DNA from: Euryodendron excelsum
Lineage: Eukaryota; Streptophyta; Magnoliopsida; Ericales; Pentaphylacaceae
Direction of reading: 5' to 3'
Assembly: GCA_033060915.1 (NCBI GenBank)
Contig: CM065390.1
Span: 22,654,001-22,718,000 of the forward strand
DNA: 64,000 nt
The notes below the pieces were generated by a model, which saw only the letters and a program-made list of their open reading frames with translations, was not told the origin of the DNA and did not search any database. Below, one piece after another: positions 43,847 through 55,057 of this stretch (its first letter is position 1; each line of letters opens with the position of its first letter). A program made the position numbers and the translations under genes.

Positions 43847-45426
43847 TTATGGGAGTTCAATGATCTTCAGTTTCAATAGTTGTTCAAGCATTTTAGGAAC
43901 TTCAGCATCAAGAAAGGGATACTCCTTATTTTGCATTTCTTGTAAAGTGAGTTTCTTCTTCCATTTTCTTTGCGCAAAATCACTTTTCTCTACTTCTTTT
44001 TTGTTTGGCTTAGTGGAGATCTTGATTGGTGTAGTGATCATGACCATTGACTCTTTACTTTCTATCTTAGAAAAAGACTTGCCCCCTTTGCAGGTGTATG
44101 GTTTATTTACCGGTTTACTAGAGTCTTGGAAAGGTGGTCCTTGACTTCTATTTGCAGCTATGCTGAGTCTCATATCATGTGCACATATAACCAATTCTTC
44201 AAAAGTTCTAGGCTTGATCCCTTGGAGAATATATCATAGACCCCATTGCATGCCTTAAATGCACATTTCGATCGCAGAAGTTTCACATAGCCTATCTTTA
44301 CAATTGAGGCTCAAGTTTCTCCATTGGTTAATAGAGTCAATGACTGGCTCATCTTTCCATTAATAAGAGTTGGTAAGCTCAATCATACTCACAGTACGAT
44401 GAGTATTGTAGAAACGATTCATAAATTCTTATTCGAGTTGCTCCCAACTGTCAATAGTACCAGACTCGAGATCACAGTACCAATCAAAGGCATTACCTTT
44501 GAGTGTTCAAACAAACTCTTGACAAGCAGATCTCCATCAGTTCCAATGTTATTGCATATTTGCACAAAGTGAGCAACATGTTGTTTAGGGTTACCTTTAC
44601 CATCAAATTGTTAAAATTTTGGTGGTTGGTAACTAATAGGCATCCTTAGTTAATCAATCGTCCGGGTGTAAGGTTTAGCATAAGTAAGAGAAGATTTTAG
44701 GATCCCCTTATACTTGTCTTTAATGGCGCCTAAGATGATCTCCTTCAATTAATCAACAGGGATTGCGCTATCAGCCGAGACTTGCAAGTTTTGAGTCTCT
44801 ATTTGTTTATCAAAAGATTTAGCAACATCTTGAGATTTTGGTGGTAGGTTAGTAACAACTTGGCTTGTCTTGCCGATGGTCTCTATCTTGTTCATCATTG
44901 ATGCCATTTGGACATCACGATCTTGAACAGCCTTATATAGTCTCTCAACAATTTTAGCTAGGAGAGTGATTTGTTCGTCCATAGCAAGAGCATTGGTTAT
45001 CATAACTGGCATGGCAATACAGCCGAGAGAACCAATCGGAGTGCTAAGCATGTTGAGCTTCTATTGAGGAGTATGAGCAGAAGAAGCAGAACTAGAGCTG
45101 TTTGAATCATCGTTTTCTCCATGATCAGATTCTTCAGGTTTTGCAGCAGCATCCTTTCCTGCCCCTAGTGTAGTAGTTTTTTTCTCGCCCTCTAGTAAGA
45201 ATAAATAAGTTCCCAATGCCTTTGTTGGATTAGAACCAAAAACAGGGAGTGGCTTAGGCAAAAGCGAGGTTTGTGTCAGTGTTTCAATTGTAGCCTTTGC
45301 TTTGCTTTGAGTTACTAGACCAGTGCCTTGAGTAGTAGATCCCGAGCCATCCTTACCAGTAGTTGAAGATTTAGGGACTCCAACCTTGGTTTCAATGGCC
45401 TCAAGTTTGTCATTCTTGGGAGCCAT
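43847..45426 (-). pseudogene. Tat-type gag remnant
   Basis: The ATG at 45426 opens MAPKNDKLEAIETKVGVPKS, followed by a Ser/Ala-rich stretch and a coiled segment. The gag core is visible as LLVKSLFELKGNAFDWYCDL with stops on either side. The C-terminal part ends in [20 protein letters not shown], typical of this lineage. Several TAA/TAG codons sit where Gln or Trp are usual. It would form the particle shell, but is inactive. Confidence 0.8.
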
Positions 45427-45505
45427 TTCGAAGTTGCTTTAATTGATTTGACAAAAAAGAGATGAGAGGCAGAGAATGTCCCACTAGGCGTGCAAGAAAT
45501 TTTCA
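45427..45505 (-). other. Leader of the Tat element
   Basis: Between the right LTR and gag the minus strand reads TTGCACGCCTAGTGGGAC soon after the LTR. A GC-rich post-LTR motif in this position should be the primer binding site, but the tRNA is not identified here. Confidence 0.45.
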
Positions 45506-46286
45506 ACACACAAATTTCGAGTCCAAAATTCAAGACAAGAAAATGTAGCAACAAATTGATTTTGATATATATTTGAAGGAGTAGAGTACAATATCTGTTA
45601 CAATTTCTAATGAAAGAAATAATCCTCTGATTCTTCACTTCAATGGTAGATTTAGTAGATTCGAGGGCTTGCAGTTTAATCTCAAAACTGGGTAGCAGGA
45701 CTTTCTTCAATCTTGAATGAAAAAGATACTTGAATGATAGATTCATTTGGGCTTCAGAAACTTTAATTCGTCAAAACTATGGTGTCTTCAAACTTGTTCC
45801 CTTTTTTCTCTGGGTGGTCACCTCTATTAATAGGAATGGATGGAGAGTCTCCTGATAGCTTTGTACCTCTTTAATATAATTATCACTATTTATTTTAGCG
45901 ATAATAAATAAAGATAATCAATCTTTTGAGATAATTATCTTTATTTATTAATAAATAAAGATAATCAATGATTAAAATAATTATCTCCATTTACTAATAA
46001 ATAAAGATAATCAATACTTTATTTGGATAATAATAAATGACATATGTCTAATTTTAATTAGAAGACATGTTTGTCTTTTCTCTTTACGGGCCCCACATAA
46101 CAAATGGCATGATTTAATTAGTCAAAAACTTAGTTGTATCAATTTGACAAATGACCCACATTTGATTTGCCAATTAATGTAATTTTGAATACAAAAGACA
46201 CATGACAATTGGCCAACTGGTGCATTTACTTACACCTTCATCTAACAGGTGTCAATTTCTGATTGGCCGAAGTTTACTCGTCTACA
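45506..46286 (-). repeat. 5' LTR of the Tat element
   Basis: Right-hand copy of the LTR. Its extra length comes from repeated AATAAATAAAGATAATCAAT blocks near 45900-46020. In element orientation it begins TGTAGACGAGTAAACTTCGG at 46286. Confidence 0.87.
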
Positions 46287-48052
46287 AGTACTAGCGTTGA
46301 TATGATATGTGACTTTCTTTGTTAGTTTGCTATGTTGTGCTAACTCATCCTTAATTACCCACTTTTATTTAATTTGTTTTGTGCTTGTCTATTTCTAAAC
46401 AGAGGCATTAATCACTCTATATAAATTATTTTTTGGCTGAACATAACTCTCCTTTATTGTTTCTTTTTCACCTCTCTCTTCTCTCTTTTGCGATTATCTC
46501 TTCATTATCTTCGGTTCCGTTCTGTTTGTTATGTGCCTTCTTCTAATATCAGTTATGCACTGATGTTTGCTGGTTACGTCTTACAATTTTCAGCCTTTCA
46601 AAGCTATCGTGTTCCACATAATATTGTTCTTCGGCCCACACAAGCTTCAAGTAATGTTCTTCGACTACTGACTCTATTTTATTTTGTTTTTGGCAAAACA
46701 AAACAAGAAATTGTTTCCGTCTTCTTTCTTTTTTTTTCTTTTCTTTTAAATGTTTGATGTTATTTTTTGTTGTCTTTGTTCATTGCAGCTTCTTTGGCTT
46801 GCCTATGTTTGCTATCTATACTTCATACGACTTCTTTTTGACTTACCTAAGTTCTTCTTCAGGTGACTATCTCTGATTACTTTCTCTTTTTGTTTTATTT
46901 TCTTGTCATCATTGCTATTATAAATAAGTTCTAAACCACTTTGGTGCTTGAAATTGTAAATTTTAAATTAAAATTTTTTGGTGAGAGTTAGTGTAAGTTT
47001 TTCTTTTGTTTTCTTGCATTTTCATGGAAACAAGTGCAATGTTTGAAGATTTTTTGTTTAAATTTTTTTGGTAGAAAATAATGTTGTCTGGGAAATTATT
47101 TATTTATTTATTTATTTTTGTAGAAGCCAGTGTTTATCCTATACCTTTAGTTATTTTGATGTGTACACTGATTTTTAATTTTTCCATTCTTATGTCTCAA
47201 CTTAGTGATTACTTCCCAGCTTTTATTAAATTTTACTATTAAATTAAAGATTTAACTTGCTGTTTATGTTGTAAGTTGCTACCTTAATTCTACAAAAATG
47301 TCTTCGAGTTGGGGCATTTTGCATGGCAACCCTTCTTATGCACGTATCACGTTTGATTCTTATCTCTTAAAGAGGTATTATAGATGGGTACAATTAGAAT
47401 TGTAAATGTTATGGACGGTGCTGGCATTCCAATGCCTAAATAGTAGTATCTATGGGATTTAATAAAAATATGGGGCTGATTCGACATACTTGTTGCTTTA
47501 AAAAGACTTTTGGTTTTCTAGAACATTTGCGTCCTATCCCAACCATGAGGTTCAAAGGATTCATTCTTTTGATTTGTTTGAATAAATCTCCATTCTTGAT
47601 TCCTTTCCAGAGGGAGTTGTTTGAGATTGTGCCCACTCTAGGTATTGGTGAATTTAGTGGTGTGTAGGTTTCACAGTTCTAATAAAGTTCAGTGAGTAGT
47701 GAGTAGTTCTTGGGTCACTTTTCCTATGCTTACCAACTGTTTGTGTTTTGATAATTTATATTAAAACTTCGATATTTGACTCCCTAGGCTGGATTTCTTG
47801 TATATGCCCATAAAGAGAGTTGCCCGAAGCCTTATGCTTTCTTTTTTTTTCTACTCAAATTTACGTCTATGATTTTGCACTCCTTGACTTTTCCTTGGAG
47901 TTTCCTCCTTTGATTTTTGTGCTCTTATCCGAGAAAAATAGAAATTACGCCTTGGAAAATAGTTATCAAACGGACCTTAAGCATGGATGCAGTTGAACAC
48001 TATATCCAGCGTAGAGATATGGGGTGTTGATTTGATTATTTCTTTATGTATA

Positions 48053-48100
<48 letters not shown>

Positions 48101-50787
48101 GTGCTTGTATTTGGTAGTGCAGTTACACACTATATCCAATTTAAACAATATAAATTTTCGCACATGACATTTATGATTTTCGAAGCTGATTTACAAAGAA
48201 CATCGAGGAAATTCTTGAAAAACAAATTTCCCTTTCAATTTCAACAATATCGTAATGCTTCCACCACATGGAAATTCACCAAACAAAATCTGTAGTTCAC
48301 ATCATACTACTTAAAGTTCAGTTGAACATCCAAAAAGCACTCTTTTTCTACAGTAGAAAGGTATTCCTTCAAAAAAAATTTTATATATAGTTAATATAGT
48401 ATATCACATTGTGTTTCTGTGCAACTTTAACAAGCATTTGTATCAGATTTGATTTTTATGCAATTTTAATTGGCATTTTATTTGAAATTTGAGATGGTAG
48501 AAAAGCTGATTTGATTTTATTTTTTTATACATTATCTTTTTGGTTTTTATATAGTTTCCAGTTAATTCTAGATCACTACATATTTCAGGCAAGTCATGAC
48601 ATGTCTCATTTTGATGCATGTTGGTGATACTGATATATTACACTTTTGTCAATACATAGCTAATGCGATGCAGGGTAGAATAGCATCTAAAGAAACCAAG
48701 TCATTTGTGATGGTGGACTACAAGTTTTTGAAGATAAACTTATGTCTCATGCACATTATGGTTAGATATTTTTGGAATGTTTTTCAAAACAATCTAAAGT
48801 TATAAGAGTAGAGTTATTGGGTTTCTTTTGGCTAGCGAATTGACCTGTCTTAGTCTCGAGCATAGTTGCGATAGATATAGCTGCTTAAGATGAGGAACTC
48901 ACTCTCTTTACAGTTGTGGAACAGGACTTTGGGGACACTTTTTATTCTTTTTTCATGGCTCCTCTGACTCTCCTTTTCCTGTACATTTCACTGGTGTTGG
49001 TGAGTTAGCTCTCTTCATTAGCTATCATGCAAGCTTAAATCATATAATCATATATGCATGTTTGATATTTATTTTATTATTGTATTTGTTTCTCCCTCTA
49101 CAGTTAGGGAAAAAAATACTGCTTGAAATGGGGAGTTATTTTTATTTTTTGGCAATTATTTGGCATTCTAATCGCCAAATCTGGTCTCTCCTAAATGATA
49201 CTTCATTGTTTTGGATATTCTATGAATTTCCCATTTGTGAAATATTTTTGCTGCCTTTATCGCTCCATGATCATATCGGAGCATGGATTGGAATATTTAA
49301 TTTCTATGGAGAACATTGCACTAATGGGTATCTAGAAGTTTTTCCATTTTGGAAAAACCTTAAGTGTAAATATTGAGCAACATTAAACTTCCACACACAT
49401 CAAAATCAATGTCATTATTTTTTATTTTAGTTGACTATTTATCTTGTGGCTAAGTAAGAACCAGCAATGTACCATTGCAACCGTTGGGGACATATTTTTA
49501 CATTGAACTTTCAAACAGCCGGTTAATTTGAAGGAAACAACAAATGTATTCGCTCTATTAAATGTTAGAAACTTTGAATTCAATTTTGAACTTTGATCCT
49601 CTATGATTTGGCATAAGGATCGTTTATGCTCACCCTTTTGAATTTTTTCTTTTCTTTTCATGTCATGTTAAAGAATCAGTAAATCTTTAGTTCTATATTT
49701 GACTCAATATAAAAATTAAAATGTGTGTTTTCTACTTATAGCTTTATAAGTTAATTTGTTGTTATAATTTTTCCATAATTAAAAATCATTTTATAGTAAC
49801 GTTAGCCTTTCTTTTGATTTCTAGCAGTATGCATACTAATTGAATATAATAATAAAAAATCATGAATAGTGGTCTAAAATTGTGGGGAGAAATTTGTTGG
49901 TGGATTTACTTGATCATTTTTTTTTAAATTAAAACTTTGATGTACATTCTCCTTTCCTGAGCTAGACCTAATTGAAGTTTGGGCGAGCATTTATGTTTAT
50001 AGTGGCATTATATCATTCTTTCTAACATCTTTCTTTGTGCAGTGATACTTATATTGTTTTTCATCAGTTGCAGCTCCTTAGTTTATTGGCTTTTGTTTTG
50101 CTGCAAATAGCCTCCAGTACTATAAGATTCAGTTGGTTTTAGAAAGAGACGTGCATCATGTTATTCACTTGCCAATTTTGCCACTTGTTCTCAGATTTTC
50201 CTTCCGGTGCCAGTTTCCCTCATGGCACATTCTTTGGAGAATTCATTTTACCTTTGAATGCGTAATCTACAGTGCTGGTAATTATCCGGAACTGTGATAA
50301 GCGTGAAGTGTGAAGATTTCTGGCGTAAACCCCAGTGCATGTAGGATTCATTTTTACCTTTGTGGTATGCCAGGTGTGAAGCCTGAGCTTTGGTAGTTAT
50401 GTGGAATTGTCTTTGCTTCTTTTGGTCTTTACATTTGGCTGAATTTTCAAATTATGGCTTGACTTTTTATCTGGTTTGTACTGAAAATTTGCTTTATATT
50501 AATGTCTAATGATCTTATCTCTGTCAAAAAAATAAAGTGTTGGCAGATTTTTAGTTTCAGACATTGAATTTGCAAGTTTAATTATGCACAAAATATAAAT
50601 TGAAGTTAAAATGATTTATATTGGGCACTAGGTAGCGTGCTTTGCACACTGCACTCTCACTAATATTTCAAGAATTACTCATGAAGGATTGGCATTTATT
50701 CTACATGTAAGCCCACTTAGCAAGTAATTAAAATGTCTCAATGAAGTTTCTCTTATGTCCATAAATTGGGCTAGTAAATTCGTGATA
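46287..50787. other. AT-rich intergenic DNA, no recognised gene
   Basis: A TATA-like CTATATAAATTA near 46420 with pyrimidine-rich sequence after it resembles a promoter and leader, but no conserved coding exon follows. Open frames (for example one at 47298 starting MSSSWGILHGN, and one at 48596) carry no known motif. The stretch could hold a non-coding transcript or an unrecognised gene. Confidence 0.4.
48053..48101. repeat. Compound TC/CA dinucleotide microsatellite
   Basis: A CT run passes directly into an AC run. Likely highly variable between individuals. Confidence 0.92.
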
Positions 50788-50795
50788 CATACAAC

Positions 50796-51347
50796 TAGGG
50801 TTGTATATGGGTTGGTTGTGCCAAACTCAGAACCAATCCGATCTTGATTGATTTTAGATTTATAGACACTGAATCGAACCGATCATTCCATAGGACTAAA
50901 TCGAACCATTCCATGTCTCGATTTGCGTTGGGTCAATTTGGGTCCACTTTTATTACATGAAACTTAGCTTATTCATTTAAAAATTAAAAAAACAGGATTG
51001 GTTTTGCATTCTTAATTTTTTAAAGAAATAAAAAACAATATACAAATACAAATCAATAATAATTAAGTACAAATAACAATAATATAGAGACATATATAGA
51101 ATATAGATAGACTTTTATGACATAAAGATCGGGTCTTGATTTGGTCCTTTGGTCAATTCAGATTGGGTCGGGTCTTGGTTCAATTTAAGTCCAGAAAATG
51201 TGAAACTAAGAATCGAACCGATTTTATCAGGTTGGTTTTTTAGACCCAACGCTGAAATTGAACCTTTGACAGACTTGAATCAAATTGACCGATAGAGGTC
51301 GGGTTAGTTCAATTCCAGAGTTTTTCAGTCCGTTTGTGTACTCCCTA
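50796..51347. mobile_element. hAT-type non-autonomous element, 552 bp
   Basis: It starts TAGGGTTGTATATGGG and ends GTGTACTCCCTA, giving short inverted repeats TAGGG...CCCTA. It is flanked by a perfect 8-bp duplication, CATACAAC at 50788-50795 and 51348-51355, as hAT transposases make. The interior, rich in GAACCGATC-like words, is non-coding, so it depends on a transposase supplied elsewhere. Confidence 0.85.
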
Positions 51348-51355
51348 CATACAAC

Positions 51356-53560
51356 TACTGTATAGTACTTGTATGTTAGATAGCATAATAAAATGGTATC
51401 TCAGGGCATGAGAGTCTTGCCACTTTAAGATTGAGAACAATAAGATGCACATAGCCTTGCCGGGCAAAAAAATTGTTCTCATATTTTGAACCAATGACCC
51501 TTAAGTCTCAATGGAGCAACTTTATTACTGTGTTGTTTTAATACCAGTTCTTACTTTTATCAAATTTTTCTATACTTGAAATCTTCTTCGTACTGAAAAT
51601 TTATTTTTTGCTATCAACTAAAAGACTAAACTTACATAGACAATCAATATTGTACGACTCACCTCTAGCAAGGATGTTATTTTGTTCGTACATTACAAAA
51701 TTTCACATACCTCTCTTGGGATAAGGCCACGAATATTTTTATTTCGTAAAAGCTTATAAACTGAGCACCATAAACCTTCTCGAGTTGGATTTGGTTTGAG
51801 ATCCATTTGAACCACATTAGGGCATAACAACATTTTACTTTTTTACAACCATTTTTGGTTAACTTGGACTAGTACAACCCATCCTAATGTTATTTTTTAG
51901 GACCATATCAACTTTTTTCTTTTTTTATTCATCATAACATTTTTTTATTTTTTGGTACATGAAAGCCGAAGCCTAAGTAAGCGAGAGGGAGTCAGAGCTA
52001 AAACCTCAGATAATAAAATAGGGGGACCGAAGCCCGGCCAGTGGCCACAGGCCAACCCCCTTTCTCTCTCAAGAAAAAGAAAAAAAAAAAAAAAAGTTCT
52101 GCAATCCTTAGTAGTACTACATTGTGAAATGATAGAATGGGTAAAGTTTGATCATTCTCAAAATTATGCCAAATGGACACTGGAATTAGGTTGACATGAG
52201 TATGTGCATGATCACTATCTATATGCCAATTACAACCTAAGAAAATGAGACTAGACATTTCTATATAATAAGATTGGTGCTAATTGTGGTTGTTTTAACA
52301 AAACCTTTTAAAATTTTATTTTATTTTTAACACAATTCTTGAATTAGTTGGCTGTTGATGACTATCAGAGGAATACCAACCAAAATTTGACTTGCCTTCA
52401 CAAAAAGGGTTTCAACAAATCACAATGTTGTCTTACTGTAATAGTATAGATTTATATTTCTGATGGGGTCACTGTATGTATTACTGCTTCAACTGACATT
52501 AATTAGGGATGTATTGTAAAAGTAAATGAAAAACAAAATAATTTTAAGCACATAAATTATGCATGTATTTATGTAGGTACAAATATTTGTCAATTTCTAA
52601 TTTTCCTCATTTTTAAAACACTAATTACCTTCCAAGCTTAACACACAAATACCACCAAAAGAAAAAAAATATTTGAGGTTCACAAAGTTATAGGTTTTTT
52701 GACCTTATTGTAAAAATTATATTAATTTTTGCTGGTTGATGCCTTTAAAATCAATTCAATTTTCAAATTTTTTTTTTGAACAATTTTCCAGTATAAAATT
52801 TACCAAGAAATGGCTCAATCAAGGTCAAAATTTATTTACATAAGCAACTGCATTTTATAATTGTAAACTTACTGGATGCAATCGAACGTATGAATTTGTT
52901 GCAGCCATTACAACTTAAAAGTTGAAATAAAAATACGCATATACATATGTGGTAATTAATAGTTTGATTCTTCTTACTTGGAGAAGAATTGCCTATTAAC
53001 TTTTTTATTTTTTTTCTTTAATTGCAAAATTTGAAAAAATAAGCGGCAATAAGATAGAAACAACTGGATGGATGATGAAGGCACTAAAGATCTTTCAAAA
53101 TTTAATTTGATTTATTGTTTTTTTATTTGTTTGAATTCTTTTTGAACAGTCCATAAGTTAAATTATTTAAGTAATTTATGATTTTTTTAGTGAAAAAAAA
53201 ATTATAAACTAAAAACCGAATAAAAATTAAAAAAAGTATAATTTGGGTTGAAAATAGCAACTAAAGACCCAAAAAAAAAAAAAAAAACAAAAGCTAAAAA
53301 AGTTGCTAAATAATATGATCCAAACTAGGGATGTTCTTAGGACCCGCTTCCACCAAAACTTAGTGAAGCATTATGGCCTAGCACCACCTTACCTAGAACT
53401 CAAGATCTTTGGTTTGATGAAAAATTAGAATTTAGTATTGAATCCTTTTAAATTAACTTCTCGAGTTCAGATGAGGAAGAAGAAAAGGCTAATGAGTGAG
53501 TTGAAGTTTGGTGAATGTTGCGGAGGTGAATGGTAGTATGGTGAGCTTGATTAGGGGCTG

Positions 53561-53595
<35 letters not shown>

Positions 53596-54240
53596 ACTAT
53601 TTTTTCCGACCTCATTAGCATGGAAACTCTATTTTAGTGGAGAAATGTAATTCTATGGAAGCGCACTTCCAAGACCAACACATAATTCTTTTTAGCAATT
53701 TTGGAAAAACGTTTCATTTGCATTTGGAATGCTAAATTGAAACTCCACTTGAATAAAGTGGAAATTGAATTATTTCCTAAAGTTTCACTAAACTTTTTAA
53801 TGTATTTCTTTTCTTTTCTTTTTAAAGTTTCTTTCTAAGATTGTTATTGAGTTTCTTGTTCAATTCCTTAATCATTTTCCCGCTTTGTGTTTTTTGTTTT
53901 TTTTCTCCTATTGTTTAAAATTTATGGCCTCTGCTTTTTATTATGATAATTATTTTTATACAAATTTAACCGTTGCTTCAAAACAGGTCTTAAATATGAA
54001 TTTACTCTGTGCTTAAAAAAAGGGATTTGAGGCTCACAGTCCCACTAAAAAAATATATGAATTTAGTGAATAAATTTAAAAAATACATAAACTTAAAAGT
54101 ATAAAAGTATCTAAATCACTCAAATTTAAGGAAAAAAAACTTTGACTTTTAAAAAAACGGAGACTAGGACCGTGTGAACTGGAAGGACCGAAATCCGAAA
54201 CGAGGCAAAAAGAAAAACCGTTGCAGAGAAGATAAATTAG
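51356..54240. other. AT-rich intergenic DNA with simple repeats
   Basis: No gene recognised. It contains a GC-richer patch at about 51960-52075 bounded by A and T tracts, a TC microsatellite near 53568-53594, and AT-rich fold-back-like sequence near 53100-53330. Confidence 0.45.
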
Positions 54241-54293
54241 AGTTTCAGAACTGATGCTTCTTCTCTCTCGCTTCAAATTCTTAACCAGGTCTG

Positions 54294-54378
54294 GTAAGCT
54301 TCGAATGCCATGCTTGTCTCCTCATTTATTCCGTTTTATAGTTTACGAATTTACTTATCTTTTATTTATTTTTCTTAG
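54294..54378 (+). other. 5'-UTR intron retained upstream of the helicase pseudogene
   Basis: The donor CTG|GTAAGC and acceptor TTTTCTTAG define an 85-base intron in pyrimidine-rich leader sequence about 245 bases before the ATG. Its presence argues that the helicase copy arose by DNA duplication, not reverse transcription. Confidence 0.55.
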
Positions 54379-54623
54379 GTGTTAAAGTTGAACAATTTGA
54401 ATCAGATCTCTCTCTCTCTCTCTCTCTGGCACTAGAGCTTTTCTGAGATCAATTGAACTGATGCGTTCAAGGTTTTGTTTGAGTTCGAGATTGCCTTAGT
54501 TGCAGAGCCAACTAGGGTTTCACGAGTACTGGCTCCTGATACACAGTACACACACTCTCGTATCAACATACAGAAGATATAAACATAGAGGTTATTGGTG
54601 ATTGAGGTCAGCTTAGAGTAGTA

Positions 54624-55011
54624 ATGATGGAAAAGTCGAAACACAAATCTTCTCGGAGGGAAGATTCAGAAAGCAAGGAAGACTCAAAGAAGTGTCACCG
54701 AAAGGAAAGCGAGGGTCGAGATAGGGACAGTAGGGAGGGGACTGAAGAGAGGCACAGGGATAAGAGCAGAGACAGGGACCGCCATAGTGACTCTTCAGAT
54801 AACAAGAAAGAGCGGGAGAGTTGGCGATCAGAGCGGGAGAAGAGTATTGATGAAGACAAGTTACAGGAGAAGGAGAGTGAGAAGCACAAGGATAGGCATA
54901 GAGACAGGAACAGGGACATGGGCAGGATGAGGAGCCGGGACAATGAAAGAGCCCGAGACAGAGATGGGGTGAAAGACAAAGACCAGGGCAAGGACAGGGA
55001 AGACAGAGTAA

Positions 55012-55057
<46 letters not shown>

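Larger units (their letters stand above)
32767..46286 (-). mobile_element. Ty3/gypsy LTR retrotransposon, Tat type, ~13.5 kb, defective
   Basis: Near-matching LTRs at both ends, a polypurine tract beside the left LTR, and minus-strand gag and pol remnants define the element. Pol shows two RNase H-like regions in a row, the hallmark of the Tat/Ogre branch. An antisense plant-mobile-domain gene and a minisatellite fill the region between pol and the 3' LTR, also a Tat habit. Most of the integrase is deleted and gag and pol carry stops, so it cannot move on its own. A weak duplication, GGTAC (left) against AGTAC (right), may mark the insertion; the outer LTR boundary is uncertain by about ten bases. 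Confidence 0.9.

Noticed and set aside
32759..46291. GGTAC/AGTAC as the firm target duplication of the Tat element
   Set aside because: One mismatch and an uncertain outer LTR edge; reported only as a weak candidate.
47280..47400. Start of a gene (MSSSWGILHGN...)
   Set aside because: No recognised motif, no continuation exon and AT-rich surroundings; kept only as a note in the intergenic entry.
51940..52095. tRNA-derived SINE on the minus strand
   Set aside because: The patch is GC-richer and bounded by A and T tracts, but it lacks a good box B, and box A is off by a base; no duplication found.
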